Under the pieces are notes generated by a model. That model searched no databases. It was not told where the DNA came from and worked only from the letters and a program-made list of their open reading frames with translations. 64,000 nt of DNA. Origin: Bacteroidota bacterium (lineage in GTDB: Bacteria; Bacteroidota; Bacteroidia; Chitinophagales; Chitinophagaceae). Below, piece by piece: positions 51,824-60,606 of the stretch. Made by a program: the position numbers and the translations under genes. Location of the stretch: NCBI GenBank assembly GCA_016706595.1, contig JADJJH010000003.1:310001-374000 (forward strand). The letters run 5' to 3'. The first letter of the stretch is position 1. Each line of letters starts with the position of its first letter.

Positions 51824-52429
51824 TCATTTCCTTTTTTTCAATTGGATATATTTTTTATTTACCCAAAGGAATTCATTTTTAAGTTTATCTGTTTCAATTA
51901 AGTAATAATCGTTGTATTCGTCATGTATCATAACCAATGTATTTTTATGCAGCATCAGTTTGCTTTTCATTGCATCATGAGGAATTGGATAAGATGAAAT
52001 ACTATCATGTACGATGATACCCATTTTGTCACTAAAAGCTGGCATAAAATCATTTCCTTTTTTTATGGTAGAAGAAACCTTTCGGTATTTGCCAGCGGTT
52101 GAACAATCAAATTTACATTCAGTATTTTCTGAAATGATACAAGTATAAGAAGTAAAATTGAATTGCAAAGAAGCATTACTTTTTCCTATGTATTTTCCTA
52201 TATTTTGATCAATTGAACAAAACCCTTTTAATTCCGTTGTAAAAAAATCGGGCATGCCTGATACAGCATGCAAAATAAAAAATGCACTATCGGGTTTAAA
52301 CTGAATCAGCATTAAAGTGCTGCTAGCTTTGTTTACACCTTTCGAAAATAGATAAGTACCCGTGAAGTTGATTGCCATGCAACTCGAACTCATCAATATC
52401 AAACACAGCAAAATTTTACATTTCATCAC
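51824..52429 (-). CDS. Small exported protein, possible SH3-like C-terminus
   Basis: A 201-residue protein with a signal peptide (MMKCKILLCLILMSSSCMA). Six or more cysteines in the mature part (GFCSID, YTCIIS, TECKFDCS) could form disulfides. The last 45 residues (KLMLHKNTLVMIHDEYNDYYLIETDKLKNEFLWVNKKYIQL) read like a bacterial SH3 domain, with the terminal W-V-x-x-x-Y-I pattern. No family is recognised with confidence. It lies 59 bp upstream of lpxK on the same strand and divergent from the gene at 52497. Confidence 0.65.
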   Translation of the reverse strand: MMKCKILLCLILMSSSCMAINFTGTYLFSKGVNKASSTLMLIQFKPDSAFFILHAVSGMPDFFTTELKGFCSIDQNIGKYIGKSNASLQFNFTSYTCIISENTECKFDCSTAGKYRKVSSTIKKGNDFMPAFSDKMGIIVHDSISSYPIPHDAMKSKLMLHKNTLVMIHDEYNDYYLIETDKLKNEFLWVNKKYIQLKKRK

Positions 52430-52463
52430 CGGAGTAAAAATATTTAAACATTTTATTCTAACG

Positions 52464-52471
52464 TATATTTG
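52464..52471 (+). promoter_or_regulatory. -7 element for the 52497 gene
   Basis: TATATTTG matches TAnnTTTG 25 bp before the ATG, in the 67-bp divergent region. Confidence 0.45.
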
Positions 52472-52496
52472 TCGCCATTATTTTAAGTGAACCTAC

Positions 52497-53033
52497 ATGC
52501 TGCAAGAAATTTTAGAAATATTGAAATATGTGTTACCGGCTGTTGTCGTTTTAATCGCCACTTCACTTATAGTCAATAAATTTTTGGTAAAGGAAATTGA
52601 AAGAAAACAACTTTCGATTTTTAAAGAAAATGCGAACCTGACCATTCAAATGCGACTACAAGCGTATGAACGATTAGCGATATTTATCGAACGTATGCAT
52701 CCAAATAGTATGATACATCGTTTTTATACTAAAGATGCAACGGCCCAAGACATGCAATTGGCTATGTTGCAGAGTATACGTTCTGAATTTGAACACAATC
52801 TTTCGCAACAATTATATGTTAGTAGCGAAGTATGGCAAACTATAGTAGCGGTTAAAGAACAAGAAATTACCATGATTAATCGAATTGGTGCTTCGTTACC
52901 AATGGGTGCACCAGCCGGTGATTTAGTGAGAGCCTTATCGGAATTTGTAATGACCGATGAAACTGAATTGCCAACGAAAATTGCTCTTGAAACCATAAAT
53001 CGAGAAGCTAAACGTGTATTATTTACACCTTAA
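52497..53033 (+). CDS. Conserved Bacteroidota membrane-anchored protein (DUF7935-like)
   Basis: A 178-residue protein with one N-terminal membrane helix (YVLPAVVVLIATSLIVNKFLV) and a helical cytoplasmic part. The core LTIQMRLQAYERLAIFIERMHPNSMIHRF and the closing ETINREAKRVLF match a family found only in Bacteroidota, without known function. It is followed 3 bp later by a MurC-like ligase, so the two are co-transcribed and may both concern the cell wall, although this is inference. No catalytic residues are apparent. Confidence 0.78.
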   Translation: MLQEILEILKYVLPAVVVLIATSLIVNKFLVKEIERKQLSIFKENANLTIQMRLQAYERLAIFIERMHPNSMIHRFYTKDATAQDMQLAMLQSIRSEFEHNLSQQLYVSSEVWQTIVAVKEQEITMINRIGASLPMGAPAGDLVRALSEFVMTDETELPTKIALETINREAKRVLFTP

Positions 53034-53036
53034 TCA

Positions 53037-54422
53037 ATGTATCATTTTATGAGTATGGGCGAAGATATATTATCTAATAGCAATTTTTTTTTCGTTGGAG
53101 TTGGTGGCGCAGGCATGAGTGCCATTGCACAGTATCTAGCCGGTAATGGAAAACAAGTAAAAGGTAGTGATCGACTTTTTGCTTCATTTGAAAATGATTT
53201 TATAAAGCAACAACTTACCCAAGAAGGGATACAATGTTTTTTACAAGATGGAAGTGGCATTGATGAAAATACGCAAGTGCTAGTTGTATCTACCGCCATT
53301 GAGGATACCAATCCGGAAGTTGCCAAAGCTAAATTGTTGAATATCCCAATTGTTATTCGGGCGCAATTGCTTGCTGATATATGTGCATCGAAAAGAACCA
53401 TTGCCATTGCAGGAACTTCAGGTAAATCGACAGTTACGGCGATGTTGTTTCATATTTTACACGAAAACAAAATGAGTCCGTCATTAATTAGTGGTGCCGG
53501 ATTGGTAAGTCTGCAAAAGCAAGGAAAAATTGGCAATTCATATTGTGGCTCAAGTGATGTATTGGTAATTGAGGCCGATGAAAGTGATGGCACTTTAGTA
53601 AAGTACCATCCTGAAATAGGTGTATTGTTGAATATTGATAAAGACCATAAAGAGCTTGCAGAATTAGATATTATTTTTGAAACCTTTCAGCAAAATACCC
53701 AAAAATATTTTGTTGTAAATAACGCACACCCCTTAGCTCGTAAATTTTCGAAAGGTAGTGAACATGATTTTGGAGAAGGAACCGATTGGGTAGTTTCACA
53801 TTTTGTACAACAAGGATTTGAAATTAATTTTGAAATACAAGGTGTTGTTTGTAAAATTCCAACCATTGGGAAGCATAATATGGAAAATGCGTTAGCTGCC
53901 ATGTCGATTGCCAATTTATTAGGTATTACCATACAGCAAAGTGCAAGTGCATTAGGTAGTTATCAAGGAATTTATAGACGACATCAATGTATTGGTAAAA
54001 AAAATGGCATCACATTAATTGATGATTATGCCCATAACCCGGCTAAAATTGCCGCTTCTATAAGAGCTTGTCAACCCATTGCCAATAAATTAATAGCTTG
54101 GTTTCAGCCGCATGGATATGGACCCACCCGTTTTATAAGAAAAGAACTGGTTGAGGAAATTACAGCTTCACTTCGACCACAAGATGAAATGTGGATGAGT
54201 GAAATTTATTATGCAGGCGGAACGGCTGTAAAAGATATTTCGGCAGCTGATATCATTGGTGATTTGCAGCAGAATGGCGTTCATGCTTTTTTTGTTGCCG
54301 ATCGAAATGCGTTGTTTGATCAAATGATTCCTACATTACAAAAAGATACGGTTATTTTATTGATGGGCGCACGTGATCCGGGATTAGAGAAGTTTGCAGG
54401 GGAAGTTTGGGGGAAGCTTTAA
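53037..54422 (+). CDS. MurC/Mpl-like Mur ligase family protein
   Basis: A 461-residue ATP-dependent ligase with the three Mur domains. The N-terminal Rossmann motif is FFVGVGGAGMSAIAQYLAGNGKQVKGSD, typical of MurC. The central P-loop reads IAGTSGKSTVTAM, with Ser where MurC has His (GTHGKT). The middle EADESDGTLVKYHPEIGVLLNIDKDH and C-terminal IDDYAHNPAKIAASI are well kept. MurC adds L-Ala to UDP-MurNAc and Mpl adds a recycled tripeptide. This gene is not in a division and cell-wall cluster, so it is probably a paralogue, not the essential MurC. Which amino acid or peptide it adds cannot be told. Confidence 0.85.
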   Translation: MYHFMSMGEDILSNSNFFFVGVGGAGMSAIAQYLAGNGKQVKGSDRLFASFENDFIKQQLTQEGIQCFLQDGSGIDENTQVLVVSTAIEDTNPEVAKAKLLNIPIVIRAQLLADICASKRTIAIAGTSGKSTVTAMLFHILHENKMSPSLISGAGLVSLQKQGKIGNSYCGSSDVLVIEADESDGTLVKYHPEIGVLLNIDKDHKELAELDIIFETFQQNTQKYFVVNNAHPLARKFSKGSEHDFGEGTDWVVSHFVQQGFEINFEIQGVVCKIPTIGKHNMENALAAMSIANLLGITIQQSASALGSYQGIYRRHQCIGKKNGITLIDDYAHNPAKIAASIRACQPIANKLIAWFQPHGYGPTRFIRKELVEEITASLRPQDEMWMSEIYYAGGTAVKDISAADIIGDLQQNGVHAFFVADRNALFDQMIPTLQKDTVILLMGARDPGLEKFAGEVWGKL

Positions 54423-54423
54423 G

Positions 54424-54570
54424 TTCAGTCTTCAATCTTCGGTTTTCAGTCTTCAATCTTTAATCTTCAGTCTTCAATCTTTAATCTTCAGTCTTCAATT
54501 GTGTAGTTAAAAGATTAGATCCACAATACAGATTTATCAAAATGAAGACTGAAGTTTGTAGATTGATAAT
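54424..54570. repeat. Heptamer island E
   Basis: The left arm (54424-54499) is a run of heptamers [CT][AG][AG]T[CT]TT: CAGTCTT occurs at 54426, 54447, 54468 and 54489, exactly 21 bp apart, with CAATCTT and TAATCTT between. The right arm (54543-54567) has the opposite orientation (GAAGACTGAAG and AGATTGATA). The left arm begins one base after the MurC-like gene's stop. Confidence 0.88.
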
Positions 54571-54695
54571 TTGAAAGAGGGTCCCCGCCGAAAATTATGA
54601 GGTGACAACCATTTACTCGGGGGCAAAAATAATGTAATGCTAACTCCATGGTAGCAATTGAATGTCTACTTTTACATTTCAGTTGTTCCCCCACA

Positions 54696-56624
54696 ATGCG
54701 CAAATTATTTACTGTTTACACATTTTTACTTTTTTCTGTATTTGCAGCCAACTCGCAATGCGTGAATAGTTTTCCGTATAACGAAAGTTTCGAAAGCGGT
54801 ATGGGCGCATGGATAAGTGGAGGCACAAGCAATGATTGGACTTGGGGTAATCCAAATAAAGCATTCATCAATAACGCAGGGGCAGGTACAAAATGTTGGG
54901 TGACTGGCGGATTAACAGGATCGTTCTACAGCAATGGCGAACGATCGTATGTGGTGAGTCCATGTTTTGATTTTACCAATTTGCCGAACCCATACATTTC
55001 GTTTTTAGCTTATTGGGAATGTGAAAGTACCTATGATGGCGCCACATTTCAAGCATCTATTGATAATGGCATCACATGGAATAATATTGGCGTTGAAAAT
55101 GAGGTTACTACTTGTATGAGCAGTAATTGGTTTAATAGCGGCAATATTATTAACCTTAACTCATTAGCCAATCCTCGTTCAGGATGGGCCGGTTCAGCCA
55201 TGTCAACTTCAGGTTCTTGTCAAGGTGGTGGAGGAAGCAATGGTTGGGTATTGGCAAAACATTGTTTAAACAATTTAGGTGGACAACCTAGTGTATTGTT
55301 ACGATTTGCATTTGGTGCCGGAACTTCATGCAACAATTACGACGGATTTGCTTTTGATGAAATTAAAATTGAAAATAGCACACCGGTAGTTGCTGATTTT
55401 TCGCTGACTTGCGGAAATGAAATAAGAGAGTATGTGTTTACCAATTTGTCGATGGATTGCCCTGATAATTTTGTGTGGAATTTTGGTGATCCGGCTTCTG
55501 GAACGGCAAATGGAAGTGGTGTAAAAAATCCAACCCATATATTCTCAGCACCCGGAACGTATACTGTAAGATTAATTGCAAGTGGCCCCTGTAATGCAAG
55601 TGATACGATTACTAAAGTAATTTCTACAGTTGGTTTTACATCAAACCTAAGTCACCCAATTTGTTTTGGTGATAATAATGGTGAGATAGGAGTGAGTACT
55701 TTCAATACAAATGGTTCTATAAATTATTATTTGCAACCAGGTAGCATACAACAAACCACAAATGTTTTTAATAATTTAGGTGCAGGTGTTTATACTATTT
55801 CAATACAGGATGCATTAGGATGTGTAGATACGTCAATCCAAACTTTAATGGCACCATGGCATTTAGTATGGAGTGTATTTGAGCATGAAAATATTAGCTG
55901 TTATGGTTTGAATGATGGTGCCTTGAAAGTGAATGCAATTGGTGGAAATGGAAATGAAAGCTATTTACTCATGCCAGGAAATGTAAATAATACAAATGGA
56001 GAATTTACAAGTTTGTTGCAAGGGAATTATACCATTGAAGTAACGGATAGTAAAGGTTGTAAAATTGATTCAACTTTTATGATAATCGAACCTCAAAAAT
56101 TATTGTTGAAGTTGGTGAATGTTTCATCGGTAAGTTGTTCAACCGGAGAAGATGGTGTTATTCAAACGGATGCACAAGGAGGAACCGGAACCATTACTTT
56201 TTCGTTGGTGCCAGGAAATTATTTGAATGAGAATGGCTCGTTTTCAAATTTGCCGGCAGGAAATTATATACTTACTTGTTATGATGAAAATTTGTGTACA
56301 GATAGTGCTGCAATTAGTCTGCCGGCACTAGAAGGTCCATGTTGCGATGAAGTTTTTGTGCCGAATGCATTTTCGCCAAATAATGATGGAAAGAATGATG
56401 AGTTTGCGATGAAGAATGTGAATGCCATTGAGTTAACAGATTTTTTAATATATAATCGATACGGTGAACTGGCGTTTAAGGCACAAAATATAAATGATGC
56501 ATGGAATGGACATATGAAAGGAATTGATGCTGAAATAGGAACCTATTATTACATGATACGCTATAGATGTAATTCAACAGGCAAAAAGTATCAATTACAT
56601 GGTGATGTGATGTTAATTCGTTAG
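54696..56624 (+). CDS. Adhesin-like protein with PKD, SprB repeats and type-B T9SS domain
   Basis: A 642-residue secreted protein from the ATG at 54696 (MRKLFTVYTFLLFSVFAANSQC); a longer frame from 54648 has no signal. Domains in order: a MAM/jelly-roll-like N-terminal domain (FPYNESFESGMGAWISGG), a PKD domain (FVWNFGDPASG with FSAPGTYTVRLIA), three SprB-type repeats of about 75 residues (opening CFGDNNGEI, CYGLNDGAL, CSTGEDGVI), and a gliding-motility-associated type-B sorting domain (VFVPNAFSPNNDGKNDEF ending HGDVMLIR). SprB itself is the large gliding adhesin of Flavobacterium; this shorter protein may be a surface adhesin. Type-B domains usually need SprF-like partners, which are not in the window. 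Confidence 0.9.
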   Translation: MRKLFTVYTFLLFSVFAANSQCVNSFPYNESFESGMGAWISGGTSNDWTWGNPNKAFINNAGAGTKCWVTGGLTGSFYSNGERSYVVSPCFDFTNLPNPYISFLAYWECESTYDGATFQASIDNGITWNNIGVENEVTTCMSSNWFNSGNIINLNSLANPRSGWAGSAMSTSGSCQGGGGSNGWVLAKHCLNNLGGQPSVLLRFAFGAGTSCNNYDGFAFDEIKIENSTPVVADFSLTCGNEIREYVFTNLSMDCPDNFVWNFGDPASGTANGSGVKNPTHIFSAPGTYTVRLIASGPCNASDTITKVISTVGFTSNLSHPICFGDNNGEIGVSTFNTNGSINYYLQPGSIQQTTNVFNNLGAGVYTISIQDALGCVDTSIQTLMAPWHLVWSVFEHENISCYGLNDGALKVNAIGGNGNESYLLMPGNVNNTNGEFTSLLQGNYTIEVTDSKGCKIDSTFMIIEPQKLLLKLVNVSSVSCSTGEDGVIQTDAQGGTGTITFSLVPGNYLNENGSFSNLPAGNYILTCYDENLCTDSAAISLPALEGPCCDEVFVPNAFSPNNDGKNDEFAMKNVNAIELTDFLIYNRYGELAFKAQNINDAWNGHMKGIDAEIGTYYYMIRYRCNSTGKKYQLHGDVMLIR

Positions 56625-56758
56625 GGACATCTGCTGTAGAAAAACCCTATATAGAGTAGGATAAATAAAATTTGGTGAAAAAGCATATCTTAAAACTTAT
56701 TAAGTTTATGTTTACCTTATTATCACTTTCGGTGTAAATTATAATTTGAATTTTGGTC

Positions 56759-57739
56759 ATGATGTTAACCGATACATTTGGAAGAGAACATAATTATTTG
56801 CGCATCTCACTTACAGATGTCTGCAATTTTAGATGTTTGTATTGTATGCCCGAAGATGTGAGTTTTATGCCAAGCAATCAACTCATGAGCCATGAAGAAA
56901 TCAAGGCAATTGCTACTGAGTATGTAAAATTGGGTGTTACCAAAATCCGACTAACCGGTGGGGAACCTCTGGTACGCAAGGACGCCGATAAAATTATTTT
57001 AAGTTTATCGAAGTTACCTATTGAACTTACGCTTACCTCAAATGGGTTTTTAGTTGATAAGTATATAGAAGTTTTTAAGCAAGCCGGCATTCGCTCATTA
57101 AATATTAGTTTAGATACTTTAGACGCCAACAAATTTTTTTCGATTACCAAACGTGATAACTTTCAATTGGTTTGGAATCATATTAAACTTTTAATTGAGA
57201 ATGGGTTTCATGTAAAAGTGAATGTGGTGGCGATGAAAGGCATTAATGAAAATGAAATCAATGATTTTGTTGCCCTTACGAAAGACTTACCGTTACATAT
57301 TCGATTTATTGAGTTCATGCCTTTTAATGGAAATCATTGGCAAGGTGCAAATGTGCTAACCTATAAAGAGATTCTTGAGCAAGTTGAATCTAAATTTTCA
57401 ATTTTAAAATTAAAGGATGAAGTACATGATACCGCTAAAAAGTTTACTGCCTATAATCATGTCGGCACCTTCGCTATCATTTCAACTATTACCGAACCAT
57501 TTTGTGCAGGATGCAATCGAATGCGTTTAACTGCAGATGGCAAAATGAAGAATTGTTTATTTTCTTCGTCTGAATCTGATATTCTTAGTGCCTATAGAAA
57601 CGGGGATGACATACTTCCTATCATTAAAAGTAATTTGCTCAGTAAATTTAAAGAACGTGGTGGCCAATTTGACGAAGCTTACTTTAGCATGAAAGCGGAT
57701 GAAATGCAGAATAGAAGTATGGTGAAGATTGGAGGGTGA
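56759..57739 (+). CDS. moaA: GTP 3',8-cyclase MoaA
   Basis: The first enzyme of molybdenum-cofactor synthesis. It converts GTP to 3',8-cH2GTP with radical SAM chemistry. Start: the longest frame opens with TTG, but ATG at 56759 (MMLTDTFGREHNYLRISLTDVC) matches the family. The N-terminal cluster is CNFRCLYC and the C-terminal second cluster is PFCAGCNRMRLTADGKMKNC. About 326 residues, the normal size. MoaA homologues end in a GG tail, as here (VKIGG). It starts a run of eight same-strand genes for the cofactor; the next one, moeA, begins 57 bp later after heptamer island C. Confidence 0.97.
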   Translation: MMLTDTFGREHNYLRISLTDVCNFRCLYCMPEDVSFMPSNQLMSHEEIKAIATEYVKLGVTKIRLTGGEPLVRKDADKIILSLSKLPIELTLTSNGFLVDKYIEVFKQAGIRSLNISLDTLDANKFFSITKRDNFQLVWNHIKLLIENGFHVKVNVVAMKGINENEINDFVALTKDLPLHIRFIEFMPFNGNHWQGANVLTYKEILEQVESKFSILKLKDEVHDTAKKFTAYNHVGTFAIISTITEPFCAGCNRMRLTADGKMKNCLFSSSESDILSAYRNGDDILPIIKSNLLSKFKERGGQFDEAYFSMKADEMQNRSMVKIGG

Positions 57740-57742
57740 ATT

Positions 57743-57784
57743 TGATGTCAGATGTTAGCAGATAGAGGTCACGCACATCTAAGA
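57743..57784. repeat. Heptamer island C between moaA and moeA
   Basis: GATGTCA, GATGTTA, GCAGATA, GAGGTCA in succession, then ACATCTAAG in the opposite sense. The first two words are the same as in islands A and B, in reversed order. The island starts 3 bp past the moaA stop. Confidence 0.65.
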
Positions 57785-57795
57785 AAATAAATTGT

Positions 57796-58992
57796 ATGTA
57801 TATGATTAGTGTAAAAGAAGCCAAAGAATTGGTTGAAAAAAAATCAAGTCGAAGTAAAAGTATTACGATGAGAACAAAAGATGCTTTGGGTTTTGTATTA
57901 GCAGAAGATTTATTTTCACCCATCGACTCGCCTCCATTTCATCAATCAGCCATGGATGGTTATGCATTTTGTTTTGCGGATATTGAATCGCAATCAACCT
58001 TGATTTTACAAGGAACTATTCAAGCCGGTGATACCCAACGCTATCAACTTGAAGTGGGGTATTGTTTTCGAATATTTACCGGTGCGCCATTGCCAATGAA
58101 TGCCGATACAGTAATTATGCAAGAACATATTGCAATCAATGGAGATAAAATTTCTTTATTACAAATCCCTACACAAGGTCAGAATGTGCGATTACAAGGT
58201 TCCCAAACTAAAATTGGGGAGAGAATTCTTGAAAAAGGGAAATTGATGAATGCAGGTATCATTGGGTATGTAATTTCATTGGGTATACATACTATGCAGG
58301 TTTACGCCAAAGCCAAAGTATCAATTTTAGTTACAGGTAAGGAATTAGTTCAAGCAGGTGAAGATTTACAATTTGGACAGATTTATGAAAGTAATTCGAG
58401 TATGCTCGCGGCATTATTAGATGAAGTTGGAATAACACCACAAGAAATTAAATTTGTTGATGATGATTTGCAAGCTAGTACCCAAAGCATTTCTAATGTA
58501 TTGAAACATTGTGATGTATTATTAATTAGCGGTGGCATTTCAGTTGGAGATTACGATTTTGTGCAGGCAGCACTCGAAGCCAACAAAGTTGAAAAAATAT
58601 TTTATAAGGTTAAACAAAAGCCAGGAAAGCCCTTGTATTTCGGTTCAAAAGGAAATAAATTAGTGTTTGCCCTTCCCGGAAACCCAGCAGCGGTACTCAC
58701 TTGTTTTTATGAATATGTAGTTCTTTGTTTGAGCATACTAGGTGGAATGGATTTTCAAGGAAATAGGAAATTGATGCTACCCTTATTGAATACTTATAAT
58801 AAGAAGGGTGAATTAACCCATTTTTTAAAAGGGAAAATACAGGAGCAAGGGGTTTTGATTTTGGACGGACAAGAATCGTACAAATTGCAAGCATTTACTG
58901 AAGCCGATTGTTTAGTGCTTATAGAAGATAATATAAATAATTGCCATGTGGGTGATGTGGTTGAAGTACATTCTTTTGCCCGCAGTTGGTAA
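57796..58992 (+). CDS. moeA: Molybdopterin molybdotransferase MoeA
   Basis: Inserts molybdate into adenylylated molybdopterin. The 398-residue length fits. Motifs: PPFHQSAMDGYAF (domain I), GAPLPMNADTVIMQE, then the MogA-like domain with ILVTGKELV, YESNSSMLAALL and ISGGISVGDYDFV, and the loop FALPGNPAAVLTCF. All expected active-site acidic residues in DxDxF-like SVGDYD are present. It follows moaA with heptamer island C between them. Confidence 0.95.
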   Translation: MYMISVKEAKELVEKKSSRSKSITMRTKDALGFVLAEDLFSPIDSPPFHQSAMDGYAFCFADIESQSTLILQGTIQAGDTQRYQLEVGYCFRIFTGAPLPMNADTVIMQEHIAINGDKISLLQIPTQGQNVRLQGSQTKIGERILEKGKLMNAGIIGYVISLGIHTMQVYAKAKVSILVTGKELVQAGEDLQFGQIYESNSSMLAALLDEVGITPQEIKFVDDDLQASTQSISNVLKHCDVLLISGGISVGDYDFVQAALEANKVEKIFYKVKQKPGKPLYFGSKGNKLVFALPGNPAAVLTCFYEYVVLCLSILGGMDFQGNRKLMLPLLNTYNKKGELTHFLKGKIQEQGVLILDGQESYKLQAFTEADCLVLIEDNINNCHVGDVVEVHSFARSW

Positions 58993-59051
58993 GCAAAATA
59001 AATGTGTTTAATTTGCTTCCTTTTATTGAGGAGCTGCAATTTTATGTTAGC

Positions 59052-59792
59052 ATGAACGATTCCATTTCTATTTATTTTTTTATACTCTTACCACTCATTG
59101 CATTTTTATATGCCTCGGTTGGACATGGCGGGGCGAGCGGCTACTTGATGCTTATGGCATTGTTTAGTTTTTCACCCGAGTTTATGAAGCCCACTGCATT
59201 GCTCTTAAATATCTTGGTTTCTTTAATAGCATTTCTTCATTTTTATCGTCGTGAAAATTTTCAATGGAAACTATTCTTCTTGCTAATTGTCGCTTCTATG
59301 CCAATGGCCTATTTAGGCGGAGGTATGATTGTAAATCCTCGCACTTACAAAATTATACTAGGCATTTTATTGGTGATTCCTGCCCTGCGATTGATCTTTA
59401 TGCAACAAAAAAGTGATACAACTATTAAAGAATTTAATCCCTTAATTGTAGTATGCATAGGTGCTGGCATCGGATATTTATCGGGCTTAATTGGCATTGG
59501 TGGCGGTATTATTTTGTCGCCTTTTTTAATTTTGTTAAGTTGGACAAGCATCAAAGAAACTGCGCCAATGAGTGCCCTATTTATTACGGTGAACTCAATA
59601 GCCGGCTTAGCAGCACAAAAAAACGTAACGATAATTTCTAACCCATCCTTTTATTTAATTGTATCGATAGCCCTAGCAGGCGGATTAGCAGGTGCTTATC
59701 TTGGGGCTAAAAAATTTAATACACTCACCTTCAGAATTATTTTGTCGGCTGTACTTTTACTGGCTTCGTGTAAACTTCTTATAACTGCATGA
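59052..59792 (+). CDS. TauE/SafE family membrane permease
   Basis: A 246-residue membrane protein with about eight hydrophobic helices and the TauE/SafE signatures FLYASVGHGGASGYL and GYLSGLIGIGGGIILSPFLIL. A longer frame starts with TTG at 58986 and overlaps moeA by 7 bp; the ATG at 59052 gives the standard N-terminus. TauE/SafE proteins export sulfite, sulfoacetate or similar organosulfur anions. The placement inside a molybdenum-cofactor operon is notable: molybdate and sulfur oxyanions are similar, and cofactor-dependent sulfite oxidases are common clients. A role in anion transport for this pathway is inference. The end overlaps the mobA start as ATGA, implying coupling. Confidence 0.88.
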   Translation: MNDSISIYFFILLPLIAFLYASVGHGGASGYLMLMALFSFSPEFMKPTALLLNILVSLIAFLHFYRRENFQWKLFFLLIVASMPMAYLGGGMIVNPRTYKIILGILLVIPALRLIFMQQKSDTTIKEFNPLIVVCIGAGIGYLSGLIGIGGGIILSPFLILLSWTSIKETAPMSALFITVNSIAGLAAQKNVTIISNPSFYLIVSIALAGGLAGAYLGAKKFNTLTFRIILSAVLLLASCKLLITA

Positions 59793-60373
59793 TCGCACGC
59801 AATGATATTTCTGTTTTTATTTTAGCCGGTGGCAAAAGTTCCCGCATGGGACAAGATAAAGCCGAACTTATATGGAATGGGAAAATTTTTATTGAACATA
59901 TAATTGATGCTATGCAAAGTTGCGGACTTCAACTTCATATTGTTTCATCCAATTTGAATATTGAAAAGTTGGCTCACGATGCAAGGATAGCTGTATTTAA
60001 AGATAGAGTTTATGATAAAGGACCTTTAGGTGGAATCTATACCGCATTATATCATTCAGCCTCGCCATACAATTTTATCGTAAGCTGTGATATGCCTTGT
60101 ATTACTGCAGATGCAATCAATTATTTTATTGATAACACAAATGAGTCGGTGATAAATATTGCAAACGCCAATAATCGTTTGCAACCTTTATTTGCGATGT
60201 ATCACAAAAGTTTATTATCAGAGATTGAAGCCGCTATCCAAATAAATGAGTTAGCTATATATAGATTAATTGAAAAGCATGCTTATCATTGCATTGATAT
60301 GAATGAGTTTTCACAAGAGCTTAGAAATATAAATACCATAGAAGATTATCAATTGCTTATACAAAATTTATGA
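59789..60373 (+). CDS. mobA: Molybdenum cofactor guanylyltransferase MobA
   Basis: Transfers GMP from GTP to molybdenum cofactor to give MGD. The nucleotidyltransferase signature is ILAGGKSSRMGQDKAEL (about residues 11-27), followed by FKDRVYDKGPLGGIYTAL and the metal-binding SCDMPCI. 194 residues. Its ATG overlaps the permease stop, and its own stop overlaps the moaD start as ATGA. The presence of MobA implies that the organism has a DMSO-reductase-family enzyme, or that the MGD form is used, but no such enzyme is encoded in the window. Confidence 0.94.
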   Translation: MIARNDISVFILAGGKSSRMGQDKAELIWNGKIFIEHIIDAMQSCGLQLHIVSSNLNIEKLAHDARIAVFKDRVYDKGPLGGIYTALYHSASPYNFIVSCDMPCITADAINYFIDNTNESVINIANANNRLQPLFAMYHKSLLSEIEAAIQINELAIYRLIEKHAYHCIDMNEFSQELRNINTIEDYQLLIQNL

Positions 60374-60603
60374 AAGTAACTGTACTTGTTTTTGGAAATC
60401 TTGCCGATATCGTTCGTCAACCATTATTGGTGATAGATGATATTTTAGATACAGATGCACTCATAGATTATTTACAAAGTGAGTATCCTGATTTACAGAA
60501 TCATCGATATGTTGTTTCACTCAATAAAAAAATTATTCAACAAAATACGATAATTCATGATGGTGACGAGCTAGCACTTTTGCCACCATTTTCAGGCGGT
60601 TAA
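60370..60603 (+). CDS. moaD: Molybdopterin synthase small subunit MoaD
   Basis: A 77-residue ubiquitin-like sulfur carrier that ends in the invariant Gly-Gly (LALLPPFSGG), which is thiocarboxylated. The N-terminus KVTVLVFGNLADIV and the internal VVSLNKKIIQ fit the beta-grasp fold. It starts as ATGA inside the mobA stop, and moeB follows by 3 bp. Confidence 0.95.
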   Translation: MKVTVLVFGNLADIVRQPLLVIDDILDTDALIDYLQSEYPDLQNHRYVVSLNKKIIQQNTIIHDGDELALLPPFSGG

Positions 60604-60606
60604 ACC

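Noticed and set aside
54424..54570. CRISPR array
   Set aside because: The units are contiguous 7-bp words without spacers, and no cas gene is present in the window.
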